Source: Lederbergia galactosidilytica | GTDB taxonomy: Bacteria; Bacillota; Bacilli; Bacillales; Bacillaceae_C | Reading direction: 5' to 3' | Assembly: GCF_017873565.1 (NCBI RefSeq) | Contig: NZ_JAGGKH010000009.1 | Location: forward strand, 124,001 to 188,000 | Length of the DNA: 64,000 nt | Shown here: positions 17,154 to 26,676 of the stretch, piece after piece | Layout of the letters: every line of letters starts with the position of its first letter | How positions within the stretch are numbered: position 1 is the stretch's first letter | Program-made: the position numbers and the translations under genes | The notes under the pieces: model-generated | Database searches by the model: none | Told to the model about the DNA's origin: nothing | The model's input: the letters and a program-made list of their open reading frames with translations, nothing else

Positions 17154-18039
17154 AAAATGGGGACTTATTTAAATGTTGGAGAATGATTGAATCATGTTTT
17201 GATAGTGGTTATGTTTTTCGCCTTTAAATCAATCTCTATCAATATTTTGTCTCGTGTATAACAAGGCGTTTTTCACAAAATGAGCAAATTTAAACATGTA
17301 CCCAGGATTGAATTTTTTAACAATCTATCAAAAAAATTCTGCTCTTCCTCGCTAAATCTTTTGGTAAGATTGAAGGAATATAAACACAGGATGATTTTAT
17401 TCATTCTGCGTTAATAGTTATTTCATCCTGTTCTTCACCACGGTATAATTTATGCAAATAATACCATTTTTGTCCATTGGAAATCCATTTGATAGATAGC
17501 AGCATTTAAAGTAGATAGACTAGTTATATATGTCTTACGAACTTGTTTGTGTATCTTAAGCTAATCCTTATGAATATATTTTCTAATTCCTCTGCCTACT
17601 TAAAATATTCTCTTTTTCAAGCTCCCCTAAACTTCTCGTTTCATTCGTCGAAAACCATTAAGAGAAGTATTGATAACACCCAAACTCGATTTCTTTTTTT
17701 CGTTTGCTATTTTCTTTAGAAGTTCTATAAGATTAATCACCCTTTCAGGATCGGGAATAACTCCCTAATAATAAAGAGAATGACGGTTATAACTAAAAGT
17801 TTTTGAAAATCAGTTAACAATTCAAGACTAGATTTATAAAAATAGAATAGTTCTATGTATATACGCCTTTCAAGGTCATAAATCGATCCTAGACTGGCAA
17901 ACTTCATTTTATCGTTAAAAAAAATGCTTTTCATAGTCAAAAATTGTCGTTGACATGGTATTATAGAGGAACATATCATAAAATTTAATTTCATTTACAT
18001 AGATGTATATAGGAATGACTGAGAAACAGGGGGCTTACA
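17154..18039. other. Long intergenic region before ezrA
   Basis: 886 nt without a supported gene. B. subtilis has hisJ here. AACCACTAT (17142-17150) and ATAGTGGTT (17201-17209) could pair across a long loop as a weak terminator for refZ. A minus-strand frame (17994-17737) encodes a hydrophobic C-terminal helix but has no ribosome binding site and is not called. Confidence 0.5.
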
Positions 18040-19755
18040 ATGAATTACGGTGTGGAGATTTTAATATCTGCAATTTTGATCATATTAATTTTATTCGTCG
18101 TTGGATACATAATTAGGAAAAAATATTATAAAGAGGTTGATCAGTTAGATTCCCAAAAATTAGAATTGATGAACCGTCCCGTTGCGGAAGAAATGGCGAA
18201 AGTAAAACAATTAAATATGACGGGAGAAACGGAAGAAATGTTTGAACGGTGGCGGAGTACGTGGGATGATATTCTGACCGTGCGTCTACCTAAAGTAGAC
18301 GAAATGATTTTTGCTTCCGAAGAATTTGCAGACAAATACCGTTTTAAACAAGCGAAAGAGAGTAATCAGCAAGTAAAAGAATCATTACACGAGATTGAAA
18401 AAGACATGGATGCAATCCTCCAAGAATTAAATGAGGTTGTTGGGAGCGAAGAAGAAAATCGCAAAGAAATGACCGATGTATTCAAACAGTATCAAGAAAA
18501 TAAAAAATATCTCTTAGCCCATCGTCATTTGTTTGGTATCGCAGGTGAAAAGCTAGAAGAGCTACTGAAAGCAGTTGAAGTGAAAATCAATCACTATGAA
18601 GAACTAACAGATCAGGGAAATTACCTGCAAGCGCGAGAAGTTGTGCTCGTGCTTACTTCAGAGATGGAGGAACTGGGAGACAAAATGGAAAAAGTCCCCG
18701 ATCTTTTAACGGAATGTCAATCCATTCTTCCATCTCAAATCGATGACCTGAAAAGTGGTTATAAAGAAATGACTCAACAAGGGTTTATTCTCGAACATTT
18801 GCAATTAGAGAAACAAATAGAAGAGTTATCGCAGGAAATTGAACGCTGTCAGGAGTCTTTGCAAAATGCTGAGATAACGAGCGTTGAAGAGGGACTTCAA
18901 GGTACTAAGGATAAAATAGAAACTCTTTATGATTTGCTAGAAAAAGAAGTGTATGGAAAACATTATATTTTACAAGAAATTGAAAATGTTGAAAATACAC
19001 TTGAACAATTGTTGGAAAAAAATAATGACATGAACCATGAAACAAAAATTGTTCAAAACAGTTACCAATTACAAGATAAAGATCTTGAAATACCAAAAAA
19101 GTTAGATAAATCCTTTAATCAATTGGTGAAGCGATATGAATTTTTACAAGCTAAATTAACCGATCAAATGACACCTTATTCACAGCTTGAAGAAGAATTA
19201 AAGGACATCGCTGAACAATTGAAAATAATAAAAGAAGACCAAACAAAATTCACGGAACGTCTTCATAATTTGCGCAAAGATGAATTAAGTGCAAAAGAAA
19301 GCATTCATGCTTGTCAAAGAAAGATCAAAGAAATCATCAGACTTGTCCATAACAGTCATATGCCTGGACTCCCATCTGATTGTGAATCCTTATATGAACG
19401 TGCAAAAGAGCAAATCGAAAATGTTTATAACAGCTTGAATGAAAAACCGTTAAACATGAATTTAGTCCAGAAATATCTTGATGAGGCACAAGATACCGTT
19501 GATCATTTATATGAAAAAACGGAAGAATATATTGAAACAGCCCAGCTTGCAGAACGTGTAATTCAATATGCAAACCGTTACCGGAGGCAAAGTTCCGAAT
19601 TAGCCACTAATTTAGAGGAGGCTGAACAAGCTTTCCGAAGTTACGAATATATGGCTGCACTAGAGCAGGCAGCAACTGCTGTAGAGAAAATCGAACCCGG
19701 CGCTTTAAAACGGATTGAAGAAATCTATGAAAGTGAAGAATATTCTCGTTCCTAA
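18040..19755 (+). CDS. ezrA: Septation ring formation regulator EzrA
   Basis: Membrane-anchored negative regulator of FtsZ ring assembly, restricting Z-rings to mid-cell. 571 residues: one N-terminal transmembrane helix (about 6-26, extracellular N-terminus), then spectrin-like coiled-coil repeats through the cytoplasmic remainder. LxxxL heptads and Glu/Lys richness are evident throughout, and the C-terminal YANRYRRQSSELATNL followed by YEYMAALEQA matches the conserved QNR-like patch region of the family. ATG at 18040 behind GGGGGC. Close to the usual length of 562-571. Confidence 0.96.
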   Translation: MNYGVEILISAILIILILFVVGYIIRKKYYKEVDQLDSQKLELMNRPVAEEMAKVKQLNMTGETEEMFERWRSTWDDILTVRLPKVDEMIFASEEFADKYRFKQAKESNQQVKESLHEIEKDMDAILQELNEVVGSEEENRKEMTDVFKQYQENKKYLLAHRHLFGIAGEKLEELLKAVEVKINHYEELTDQGNYLQAREVVLVLTSEMEELGDKMEKVPDLLTECQSILPSQIDDLKSGYKEMTQQGFILEHLQLEKQIEELSQEIERCQESLQNAEITSVEEGLQGTKDKIETLYDLLEKEVYGKHYILQEIENVENTLEQLLEKNNDMNHETKIVQNSYQLQDKDLEIPKKLDKSFNQLVKRYEFLQAKLTDQMTPYSQLEEELKDIAEQLKIIKEDQTKFTERLHNLRKDELSAKESIHACQRKIKEIIRLVHNSHMPGLPSDCESLYERAKEQIENVYNSLNEKPLNMNLVQKYLDEAQDTVDHLYEKTEEYIETAQLAERVIQYANRYRRQSSELATNLEEAEQAFRSYEYMAALEQAATAVEKIEPGALKRIEEIYESEEYSRS

Positions 19756-19857
19756 CTAGAATTCGTTATGAATAAAGAAATAGGGTAAAATAAGAGGGGC
19801 TCTCTGAAGCTCTTCTTATTTTTTTTGAAAAAATATGATATGATTACTAACTGTGCA

Positions 19858-20054
19858 TGTTCAAAAAGGACTAAGCCGGCGACTATGCTGAAGTCAATTG
19901 CAACCCCCGATCCTATGCGGCGAAAGTTCGAGGCGGCATAGCTCCGAGTAGCGGAGAAGCAAGTCGCGTGTTGTGGTGACTTCGACATTTGGCACAGGAC
20001 ATGTCAGTACATAGTCGAAGATCATATTTTACAGGACATTTTGAACAACCTCTA
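19858..20054. repeat. Dispersed repeat, GTTCAAAAAG-end family, copy 1
   Basis: Begins TGTTCAAAAAGGAC (19858-19871) and ends in 20034-20054 (GGACATTTTGAACAACCTCT plus A), so the ends are an inverted pair. The right end is 20/21 identical to the right end of copy 5 (49436-49456), and the internal TGTTGTGGTGACTTCGAC (19969-19986) is the reverse complement, 17/18, of 25000-25017. It abuts nifZ. Confidence 0.65.
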
Positions 20055-20090
20055 ACTGGAAAAATAACTAAAAATATAGAAGGTGTCATT

Positions 20091-21233
20091 TTGATATATT
20101 TTGATAACAGTGCAACAACTAAGCCATATGAAGAAGTCCTAGATTCTTTTCTAAAAGTGAATCAAAATTTTTATGGGAATCCTTCATCCTTGCATAATTA
20201 CGGTGGAAAAGCCGAACAGTTAATTACCGGAGCAAGACAACAAATTGCTGATGGAATAGGGGTAAAACCAACAGAAATTATCTTTACTTCAGGGGGGACA
20301 GAAGGGAATAACTTAGCAATTAAAGGAGTGGCCTTAGAATATCAAGGCAGAGGAAATCACATTATCACAAGTGAGATTGAACACTCCTCTGTTGGAAATA
20401 CATTGAAGCAGCTAGAAGAAAAATTCAATTTCGAAGTGACAAGGTTACCAGTACGATCAAATGGACTTGTGGATCCAGATGATATAGAACAGGCCATCAC
20501 TGACAAGACAATTCTTGTTTCTTTAATCCATGTAAATAATGAAGTGGGCACCGTACAACCGGTTAGAGAAATAGGTGAGAGACTAAAAAAATATCCAAAG
20601 GTCCTCTTCCATGTTGACCATGTTCAAGGAGCTGGGAAACTGACACTCCCACTTCGTGATTCAGGGATTGATTTATGTACATTTTCAGCTCATAAATTTC
20701 ACGGTTTAAAGGGTACTGGGTTTCTCTACAAACGAAACGGAGTGAGAATCGTCCCACTTTTAACAGGAGGAAATCAGGAGCACACATGGAGAAGCGGTAC
20801 AGAAAATACTGGAGGCATCGTTGCAATGGCAAAAGCATTCCGGTTAGTGGAACAGAACCGTCTTCACAAAGCCAATTCTCTATTGGAAGTGAAAGATTAT
20901 TTATATAATAAACTAAAAACTAATCGCGAAATTATTATTCATACACCAGAGGGTGCTGCGCCACATATTATCAACTTCTCTGTTAGTGGATTAAAGGGAG
21001 AAGTACTTGTCCATGCCTTAGAGGAAGCTGGATTTATGATTTCAACGACAAGTGCTTGTTCTTCTAAAGATAAAACACCAAGCCCAACATTAAAGTCAAT
21101 GGGTGTTTCGAATAATATAGCAATTGGTGCTGTTCGCTTAAGTCTTAGTTACGAGAATACAATACAAGAAGCGACTCAATTTATAAAGATATTAGAGCAA
21201 ATTATCATTAGATTAAAAAAGGTAGTGGGGTGA
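20091..21233 (+). CDS. nifZ: Cysteine desulfurase (NifS/IscS-like), ThiI partner
   Basis: PLP-dependent enzyme that releases sulfur from cysteine as a persulfide, supplied to ThiI for 4-thiouridine in tRNA. 380 residues: PLP-binding His98/Asp region, Schiff-base Lys202 (SAHKFHG), and catalytic Cys323 in a mobile loop (TTSACSSKDK). Start set at TTG 20091 (MIYFDNSATT, the normal family N-terminus) with AGAAGGTG at 20079-20086; the frame stays open to 19989 only because it reads through an upstream repeat. thiI follows 4 nt later, as in B. subtilis; braB is missing between ezrA and nifZ. Confidence 0.95.
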   Translation: MIYFDNSATTKPYEEVLDSFLKVNQNFYGNPSSLHNYGGKAEQLITGARQQIADGIGVKPTEIIFTSGGTEGNNLAIKGVALEYQGRGNHIITSEIEHSSVGNTLKQLEEKFNFEVTRLPVRSNGLVDPDDIEQAITDKTILVSLIHVNNEVGTVQPVREIGERLKKYPKVLFHVDHVQGAGKLTLPLRDSGIDLCTFSAHKFHGLKGTGFLYKRNGVRIVPLLTGGNQEHTWRSGTENTGGIVAMAKAFRLVEQNRLHKANSLLEVKDYLYNKLKTNREIIIHTPEGAAPHIINFSVSGLKGEVLVHALEEAGFMISTTSACSSKDKTPSPTLKSMGVSNNIAIGAVRLSLSYENTIQEATQFIKILEQIIIRLKKVVG

Positions 21234-21237
21234 TTCG

Positions 21238-22446
21238 ATGAATTATGATAGAATCATGATTCGTTATGGAGAAATGTCGCTCAAAGGGCGGAACCGAAAA
21301 CATTTTGTCCATAAACTCAAGAAAAATATCCAATTTATGTTAAGAGACTTTGAGAAAATTCAAATTGAATCGGGTTGGGATCGCATGTATATTGTACTGA
21401 ATGGCGATCCTGTAGATCCTATTATCGAACAATTGAAGAATGTATTTGGAATTCAATCTTTTAGTCCTGTGATCAAAACGGAAAAAAATATAGAAGAAAT
21501 TCGAGCAGCTGCCCTACATATCGCGAATGAGGTCCATTCTCCAGGGAATACGTTTAAAATATCTGCACGTAGGACAGATAAAACGTTTGAATATGATACG
21601 AACGGATTAAATCATGCTGTTGGTGCCCATATCTTAATTCATCTTGACGACATTAAAGTCGATGTTAAGCAACCTAATTTGAATATTATTGTAGAAATTA
21701 GACAGGATGCTGCTTATATTTCAGGACAAATTATACATGGGGCAGGAGGTTTTCCAGTTGCTTCCTCTGGTAAAGCTATGCTAATGCTCTCTGGCGGAAT
21801 CGATAGTCCTGTTGCAGGATATTTAACGATGAAAAGAGGCGTGGGAATTGAAGCTGTACACTTTCACAGCCCACCTTTTACAAGTGAGCGGGCAAAGCAA
21901 AAAGTGTTGGACTTAGCGCGGAAACTAGCCCAATATTCAGGAAGTGTAAAAGTCCATATTGTCCCTTTTACAAAGATTCAGGAGATCATTCATAAGGAAA
22001 TACCATCGGGTTTTTCTATGACAGCTACTAGAAGGATGATGCTAAGGATTACGGAAGAAATTCGAAAAAAACAGGGTGGATTAGCGATTGTAACTGGGGA
22101 AAGTCTAGGACAAGTAGCAAGCCAAACTATGGAAAGTATGCTCGCTATTAATGCTGTTACAAACACTCCTATTATTCGCCCTCTTATTGCAATGGATAAA
22201 TTAGAAATCATTCAGATTGCGGAAGAAATTGATACAATTGAAATTTCTAATCGTCCATACGAAGATTGCTGTACTATTTTCACTCCACCGGCTCCAAAAA
22301 CAAAGCCGAAATTAGAGAAAATGGAACAGTTTGAGGAAAAAGTGGATTGGACTCCTTTACTTGAAGAAGCAGTTCATGACACTGAGACCATTATGATTAG
22401 TGCAAGGGTTCAATCTTCAACTGCGGACTTGGATAGTCTTTTGTGA
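21238..22446 (+). CDS. thiI: tRNA 4-thiouridine synthase ThiI
   Basis: Transfers sulfur to U8 of tRNA. 402 residues: N-terminal ferredoxin-like and THUMP tRNA-binding domains (about 60-165), then a PP-loop ATP pyrophosphatase domain with SGGIDS at 185-190. There is no C-terminal rhodanese domain, as is usual in Bacillus, where a dedicated desulfurase (the gene just upstream) supplies sulfur directly. ATG 21238 follows GTGGGGTGA in the nifZ end. Confidence 0.96.
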   Translation: MNYDRIMIRYGEMSLKGRNRKHFVHKLKKNIQFMLRDFEKIQIESGWDRMYIVLNGDPVDPIIEQLKNVFGIQSFSPVIKTEKNIEEIRAAALHIANEVHSPGNTFKISARRTDKTFEYDTNGLNHAVGAHILIHLDDIKVDVKQPNLNIIVEIRQDAAYISGQIIHGAGGFPVASSGKAMLMLSGGIDSPVAGYLTMKRGVGIEAVHFHSPPFTSERAKQKVLDLARKLAQYSGSVKVHIVPFTKIQEIIHKEIPSGFSMTATRRMMLRITEEIRKKQGGLAIVTGESLGQVASQTMESMLAINAVTNTPIIRPLIAMDKLEIIQIAEEIDTIEISNRPYEDCCTIFTPPAPKTKPKLEKMEQFEEKVDWTPLLEEAVHDTETIMISARVQSSTADLDSLL

Positions 22447-22518
22447 TTTACTCATAGGATTGAATGAGGAAGGAAAACGGAGACCTCTTCATCGTAACAA
22501 TAATTACCAATGGAATAA

Positions 22519-22549
22519 TGAATGATGGCATGTGTTTTTGCACATTCTA
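22519..22549 (+). promoter_or_regulatory. Sigma-G-like promoter of sspA
   Basis: TGAATGA (22519-22525), 17-nt spacer, CATTCTA (22543-22549); forespore sigma-G sites are close to TGAATA-N17/18-CATACTA. The transcription start would fall about 15 nt before the ribosome binding site. Confidence 0.6.
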
Positions 22550-22572
22550 CACTTACAGGGAGGTGAAGACAC

Positions 22573-22773
22573 ATGCCAAGTAATAATAGTAACCAACTTC
22601 TAGTTCCTGGAGCTGAGCAAGCTCTAAACCAAATGAAAACCGAAATTGCCCAAGAATTTGGTGTGAATCTTGGAGCTGATACAACTTCTCGTGCTAACGG
22701 TTCTGTTGGTGGGGAAATTACAAAACGCCTTGTTCAAATGGCACAACAACAAATGGGCGGTCATGGACAATAA
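22573..22773 (+). CDS. sspA: Alpha/beta-type small acid-soluble spore protein
   Basis: 66-residue DNA-coating protein that protects spore DNA and is degraded at germination. It has the GPR protease site (EIAQEFGV) and the second conserved motif [16 protein letters not shown], both DNA-binding helices. ATG 22573 behind GGGAGGTG. Preceded by a sigma-G-like promoter and followed by a compact terminator. Its presence indicates an endospore former. sspA is the B. subtilis gene at this position; other paralogues are expected elsewhere. Confidence 0.95.
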   Translation: MPSNNSNQLLVPGAEQALNQMKTEIAQEFGVNLGADTTSRANGSVGGEITKRLVQMAQQQMGGHGQ

Positions 22774-22792
22774 CCACATATAGTATGGAAAT

Positions 22793-22819
22793 GAGAGGCG
22801 GAAATCCGCCTCTCTTTAC
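22793..22819 (+). terminator. sspA terminator
   Basis: GAGAGGCGG (22793-22801) pairs perfectly with CCGCCTCTC (22806-22814); TTTACTATTT follows. Confidence 0.8.
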
Positions 22820-22894
22820 TATTTGGTACAGTTTTTGTCACTGTCGCCTTTTTCGTTGATGATTTTAAAAACAGGATCTAACTCCTTCACGATA

Positions 22895-23698
22895 TTACAA
22901 AAATGTTCTTTTTACTTTTTCCCAGAATGAATTATTCTTTAGTTTGAGCGTTTTAATCCGCTGTTCACCTAATTTAATATCTACTTTTTCAACATGCTGG
23001 ACACTTAAAGCTTCGTTATCCATCCCCATAGATGGATAATCATTTCCATCTTGAACAACTTTTAGTTGGAGGTTACGTTCAGCACTTAAAATAAAAGGGG
23101 AGCCCAAAGTACGATACGTATTATTGTTTAAGGAAGCTAGTTCTGTCACTTGAAGACAAGGGAGTAACGGATCAACAACTGCTCCACTAACGGATTTATT
23201 ATATGCTGTGCTTCCAGTTGGAGTGGCAATTACAAGCCCGTCCCCTCGAAAAGTTTCAAAATGAAGGCCATCAATAAATACTTCCATAACAAATGTTTTG
23301 ATAATACCTGAACGGATGGTGAACTCGTTCAGACAGCGAAACGAAGCTTCTCCATCAATATTCACTTCGATCGTAGGATAACGTCTAACTTCTATTTGTT
23401 CCATTGTTGCGGCATCGATCATGTCATGAATATTATCGATGTGAAAATCGCAATAAAGTCCTTGATTGGTACCAACCGCAATCCCAGCATATAAGCAATC
23501 TTGTCTGAAGCCTGTTTTTCGAACGGCTTGGAGGAACATTCCGTCACCGCCTATACTCGCGATAACATTGGCTTTTCGGTAATCACTTACAATATTAAAC
23601 CCGTGACGTTCTGCCGCTTCTTGTAATTTCATTAATTTTTCTGCTAAATCGGTATCGTTTTTATGGAAAAAATAAATATTGTTTCTCTGGTCTTTCAT
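22895..23698 (-). CDS. ppnKB: NAD kinase (second paralogue type, YtdI)
   Basis: Phosphorylates NAD to NADP with ATP or polyphosphate. 267 residues with GGDGMF (50-55), the NAD-kinase signature, and GDGLVIATPTGSTAYNKS for the substrate site. Bacillus has two NAD kinases; the position beside sspA/sppA matches YtdI. Start ATG 23698 with GGGAGGACATC on the minus strand. Opposite in strand to sspA and sppA. Confidence 0.93.
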   Translation of the reverse strand: MKDQRNNIYFFHKNDTDLAEKLMKLQEAAERHGFNIVSDYRKANVIASIGGDGMFLQAVRKTGFRQDCLYAGIAVGTNQGLYCDFHIDNIHDMIDAATMEQIEVRRYPTIEVNIDGEASFRCLNEFTIRSGIIKTFVMEVFIDGLHFETFRGDGLVIATPTGSTAYNKSVSGAVVDPLLPCLQVTELASLNNNTYRTLGSPFILSAERNLQLKVVQDGNDYPSMGMDNEALSVQHVEKVDIKLGEQRIKTLKLKNNSFWEKVKRTFL

Positions 23699-23826
23699 GA
23701 TGATGTCCTCCCTCTGTGATTCAATCTTTGGATATCGCTTTCTATTTAGTTTATCATGACAGTGAAACTTTTTAAAAGAATTGAACGTATACTAAGGTGG
23801 GCACAATTTAGAAGGAGGAGTTTTAT

Positions 23827-24837
23827 ATGAATGGAAAAAGGTGGATTGCTCTTGGTGTAGCTGCATTTGTGTTTTTTGTTTCCACCATTGTGAATCTTGC
23901 AAGTAGCTTTCTTTTTACAGATTTCACTAAACTTTTAAATGAGGGTGTCGGAGTTAATGAGGCCTTTGCAGAAGAAGTGTTAGAATCGGGAAGCCCGACA
24001 CAAAAAATAGCGGTATTGGAAGTAGATGGGGTGATTCAGGATACTGGAGAGACATCACTATTTCAAACTGCAGGTTATGTACATAAGGAGTTTATGAAGC
24101 AGCTTAATCATGTAAAGGATGATAGCACGGTAAAAGGGATTATTCTGCGTGTTAATTCACCAGGTGGAGGAACAAATGAATCTGCGGAGATTCACCATAA
24201 ATTAGTACAAATTCAGGAAGAAACAGATAAACCAATTTATGTTTCTATGGGATCAATGGCCGCTTCTGGTGGATATTATATTTCAGCCCCTGCTAATAAA
24301 ATCTTCGCGAGTCCTGAGACTATGACAGGTTCATTGGGCGTTATTATGCAAGGAGTCAATATTGCTGAATTGGCTGACAAGTTAGGGATTGATTTTACAA
24401 CGATAAAAAGTGGTCCCTACAAGGACATAATGAGTCAATATCGTGATATGACAAAAGAGGAAAAAGAGATTCTCGATTCCATGCTGAAAAATTCATATGA
24501 TGAGTTTGTGAGGATTATTTCGGAAGGTCGAGACATGTCTGAAAATGAAGTTAGAGAGATTGCAGATGGCAGGGTTTATGATGGACGCCAAGCAAAAGAA
24601 GTTGGACTTATTGATGAATTTGGCTATCAAGAAGATGTAATTGAGCAACTGAAAAAAGATTATAAATTGGAAGATGCTCAAGTTATACGTTATAGTGCTG
24701 GTGTTGGTTTTGGTTTTGGTTCGTTATTCGGTGTAGTCGCTCAACAATTCGGTGGTAAAGAAGCAGAAATGCAAGGAATTACGAAGTTGTTAACTCAGCC
24801 TAATGCACCAAGATTAATGTATCTTTATTCTGAGTAA
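23827..24837 (+). CDS. sppA: Signal peptide peptidase SppA
   Basis: Membrane-bound serine protease (S49) that degrades leftover signal peptides; also affects lantibiotic resistance in B. subtilis. 336 residues: N-terminal transmembrane helix (about 8-28), then the protease domain with catalytic Ser147 (MAASGGYY) and general-base Lys199 (KSGPYKD), the same numbering as the B. subtilis enzyme. ATG 23827 behind GAAGGAGGAG. A C-terminal tail after about 300 resembles the self-cleaved peptide of B. subtilis SppA. yteJ follows, separated here by a repeat. Confidence 0.95.
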   Translation: MNGKRWIALGVAAFVFFVSTIVNLASSFLFTDFTKLLNEGVGVNEAFAEEVLESGSPTQKIAVLEVDGVIQDTGETSLFQTAGYVHKEFMKQLNHVKDDSTVKGIILRVNSPGGGTNESAEIHHKLVQIQEETDKPIYVSMGSMAASGGYYISAPANKIFASPETMTGSLGVIMQGVNIAELADKLGIDFTTIKSGPYKDIMSQYRDMTKEEKEILDSMLKNSYDEFVRIISEGRDMSENEVREIADGRVYDGRQAKEVGLIDEFGYQEDVIEQLKKDYKLEDAQVIRYSAGVGFGFGSLFGVVAQQFGGKEAEMQGITKLLTQPNAPRLMYLYSE

Positions 24838-24999
24838 TAGAGGATATTTCAAAATGTGCGGATCAACAAAGGGATAAATGGATAAAGGTGTCACATCCGC
24901 ATGTCTTCGCCGTTTGACCAACGTCTAGTAGGTTTGGATGAAAGGAAATTACGAGATGAAGGATCTTCAACTAAATAATCGACACATCCTGTGTTGAAC

Positions 25000-25074
25000 G
25001 TCGAAGTCATCACAACATACGCAAGGTCGTTGGCTTGTTTCTAGGTTTGGTCCTTTTTATCGTCTTTTTGAACA
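25000..25074. repeat. Dispersed repeat, GTTCAAAAAG-end family, copy 2 (inverted)
   Basis: Contains GTCGAAGTCATCACAACA (25000-25017), the reverse complement of part of copy 1 with one difference, and ends GGTCC...CTTTTTGAACA (25050-25074). It ends 9 nt before the yteJ ribosome binding site. Confidence 0.6.
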
Positions 25075-25094
25075 GGTACTAATAAGGAGGTGTC

Positions 25095-25619
25095 ATGTTC
25101 ATGACAGAGAATTATGAGCAATATACAAATGAAGATAATGCTGAGCTAAAGATTGAACGAACAAAAATCAAGACACAAGCTCCTGCTTATGCGGGATTTT
25201 GGATGCGATTTTGGGCTTATCTCCTTGATTTAATTATGGTCTTTAGTATAAATGGGATGATCATTAAGCCGATCTTTCGCGGAATAGGAGTATCCCTAGT
25301 AGATACTGGTTTTTTCTCGGCGTATGGGATTGTCTCTGGGATTGTTTTCTACGCTTATTTTATTTTAATGACAAAATATTTTCAGCAGACAATTGGAAAG
25401 ATGGTTTTTGGGTTAAAAGTGATTCCGTTAAATGAAAAACCATTAAGTTGGGGAACCATTATTTTTAGAGAAGGAATTGGCCGTTATATCTCAGCCACGA
25501 TAACAATTCTTTATGCTATAGTAGCATTTACACCGAAAAAACAAGGATTGCATGATATTTTTGCTGATACATCTGTTGTGCATGAGCGGAGAAACATAAC
25601 AGAACCCGCTTATTTATAA
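25095..25619 (+). CDS. yteJ: RDD-family membrane protein YteJ
   Basis: 174 residues. The RDD domain (Arg-Asp-Asp pattern) is seen as GFWMRFWAYLLDLIMVF, where the first-helix Arg and Asp are conserved, followed by three to four hydrophobic helices and the GKMVFGLKVI motif, ending in a short polar tail. Located after sppA as in B. subtilis, where YteJ works with SppA in lantibiotic tolerance. ATG 25095 or 25101 behind AAGGAGG (25084-25090); spacing fits both. Confidence 0.92.
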   Translation: MFMTENYEQYTNEDNAELKIERTKIKTQAPAYAGFWMRFWAYLLDLIMVFSINGMIIKPIFRGIGVSLVDTGFFSAYGIVSGIVFYAYFILMTKYFQQTIGKMVFGLKVIPLNEKPLSWGTIIFREGIGRYISATITILYAIVAFTPKKQGLHDIFADTSVVHERRNITEPAYL

Positions 25620-25637
25620 GGATTTTCAGAATGGAGA

Positions 25638-25676
25638 CAAAAGGGTTGGAAATCAAAATGATTTCCAACCCTTTTG
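25638..25676 (+). terminator. yteJ terminator
   Basis: Arms CAAAAGGGTTGGAAATCA and TGATTTCCAACCCTTTTG pair nearly perfectly across a 4-nt loop, then TTATT. Confidence 0.8.
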
Positions 25677-25808
25677 TTATTCATACAGGATCATTCTATG
25701 AAAAAGAGCCATAAATGCTCTCCTTATGGTTTCTATTACGCCATGGTTGGCAAGTGCAAATCCCTTTTCATCCGTGGCAGTGTGAAAAGAATAAGCGAAC
25801 TACTTTGT

Positions 25809-26454
25809 TCATTCATCTTTAACGTAATAACCACTTTCCGGGTCTGTTGTCGACTCCTTACTCTCCTTGTACTCTTCCTTATCAAACTTTTTCGGTGGGA
25901 ATGGTTTCTTCCCATTTTTTCCCCGATCTAAGTTGAGTTCCTCTTGGAGCCTCTTCTCATAAGCTCGCGTCTCTTTACGAACAACCTTCTTCTCAAACTT
26001 TCTTTTATTCGCGCTGGCTTTCACATGGATCGAATCAATAAAGACATGGTCAGGGCTGAGAAGCTCGCGGTTTGTCACCTCGTTTAGAACTTTATAGAAG
26101 ATCTGCTCGAATAGATCTGTATCTGCAAATCGACGCACATAGGTTTTTCCGAACGTGGAAAAGTGAGGAACCTCTGCATGAAGGCCAAGGAACCAGCGAT
26201 ATGCCACATTCGTTTCAATTTCCTTGATTGTCTGGCGCATGGAACGGATGCCGAAGGTATACTGAATGGCCAGGATCTATGCTGAGTCTCCCAATGGTTA
26301 AGTAAAGATCTTCAACTAATGGATAGATAAAGGAGAAATCAATAGCCGCATCCAGTTTGCGCACCAGATGGTCGTGGGGAACCAACTGCTCTATTGTCAG
26401 CATTTCTAGCTGTTCGCGTTCATTAATTTGATTCTTCGTCATCATATCCATCAC
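25809..26454 (-). pseudogene. IS1182-type transposase remnant
   Basis: Two minus-strand frames belong together: an N-terminal piece (26454 downward, NEREQLEMLTIEQLVPHDHL through GRLSIDP) and a middle piece (to 25809, MRQTIKEIETNVAYRWFLGL, HFSTFGKTYVRRF, VFIDSIHVKA). Between them sits a frameshift where the usual short VVLFK-like segment is lost. The product ends about 140 residues early: the C-terminal catalytic part present in complete IS1182 transposases (about 450-500 residues) is missing. The DDE Asp in FIDSIHVKA remains. Inactive. Confidence 0.8.
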
Positions 26455-26480
26455 CTCATTCAGTTAATAGGAAACACTGT

Positions 26481-26609
26481 TGATTGGAGCGGAGAGCGGC
26501 GACTCCAGCGGGAACAGCACGAGCTGAAGACCCTGGACTGTGCGCAGCGAGGGAAGCGGCTGAAGCCGTGCCCGTGGAAAGCGTCCGCTCGCAGCGGAAA
26601 TCAACCTTT
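26481..26609. repeat. GC-rich Bacillus-type intergenic repeat
   Basis: GTTGATTGGAGCGGAG (26479-26494) and its near-inverse CGCAGCGGAAATCAAC (26593-26607) bracket the region, with an inner GCGACTCCAGCGGGAACAGC and CCCGTGGAAAGCGTCC. It is markedly more GC-rich than the neighbourhood. It lies directly behind the transposase remnant, and related shorter pieces occur at about 28255-28290 and 59395-59455. Confidence 0.6.
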
Positions 26610-26644
26610 CTAGCTTTATCTCTATTTTAAAAGAAAAAAGACTG

Positions 26645-26676
26645 TAGACAAAGTCATTTTAGACTTTGTCTATTTT
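26645..26676 (+). terminator. Stem-loop terminator
   Basis: TAGACAAAGTC (26645-26655) pairs perfectly with GACTTTGTCTA (26662-26672), then TTTTC. Confidence 0.7.

Noticed and set aside
17737-17994. Minus-strand frame of 85 codons with a hydrophobic C-terminal helix in the refZ-ezrA gap
   Set aside because: No ribosome binding site, low-complexity AT-rich composition, and no recognisable family.
19989-20090. N-terminal extension of the cysteine desulfurase
   Set aside because: These codons lie in a dispersed repeat with no ribosome binding site; the family N-terminus (MIYFDNSATT) and an AAGGTG site support the TTG at 20091.
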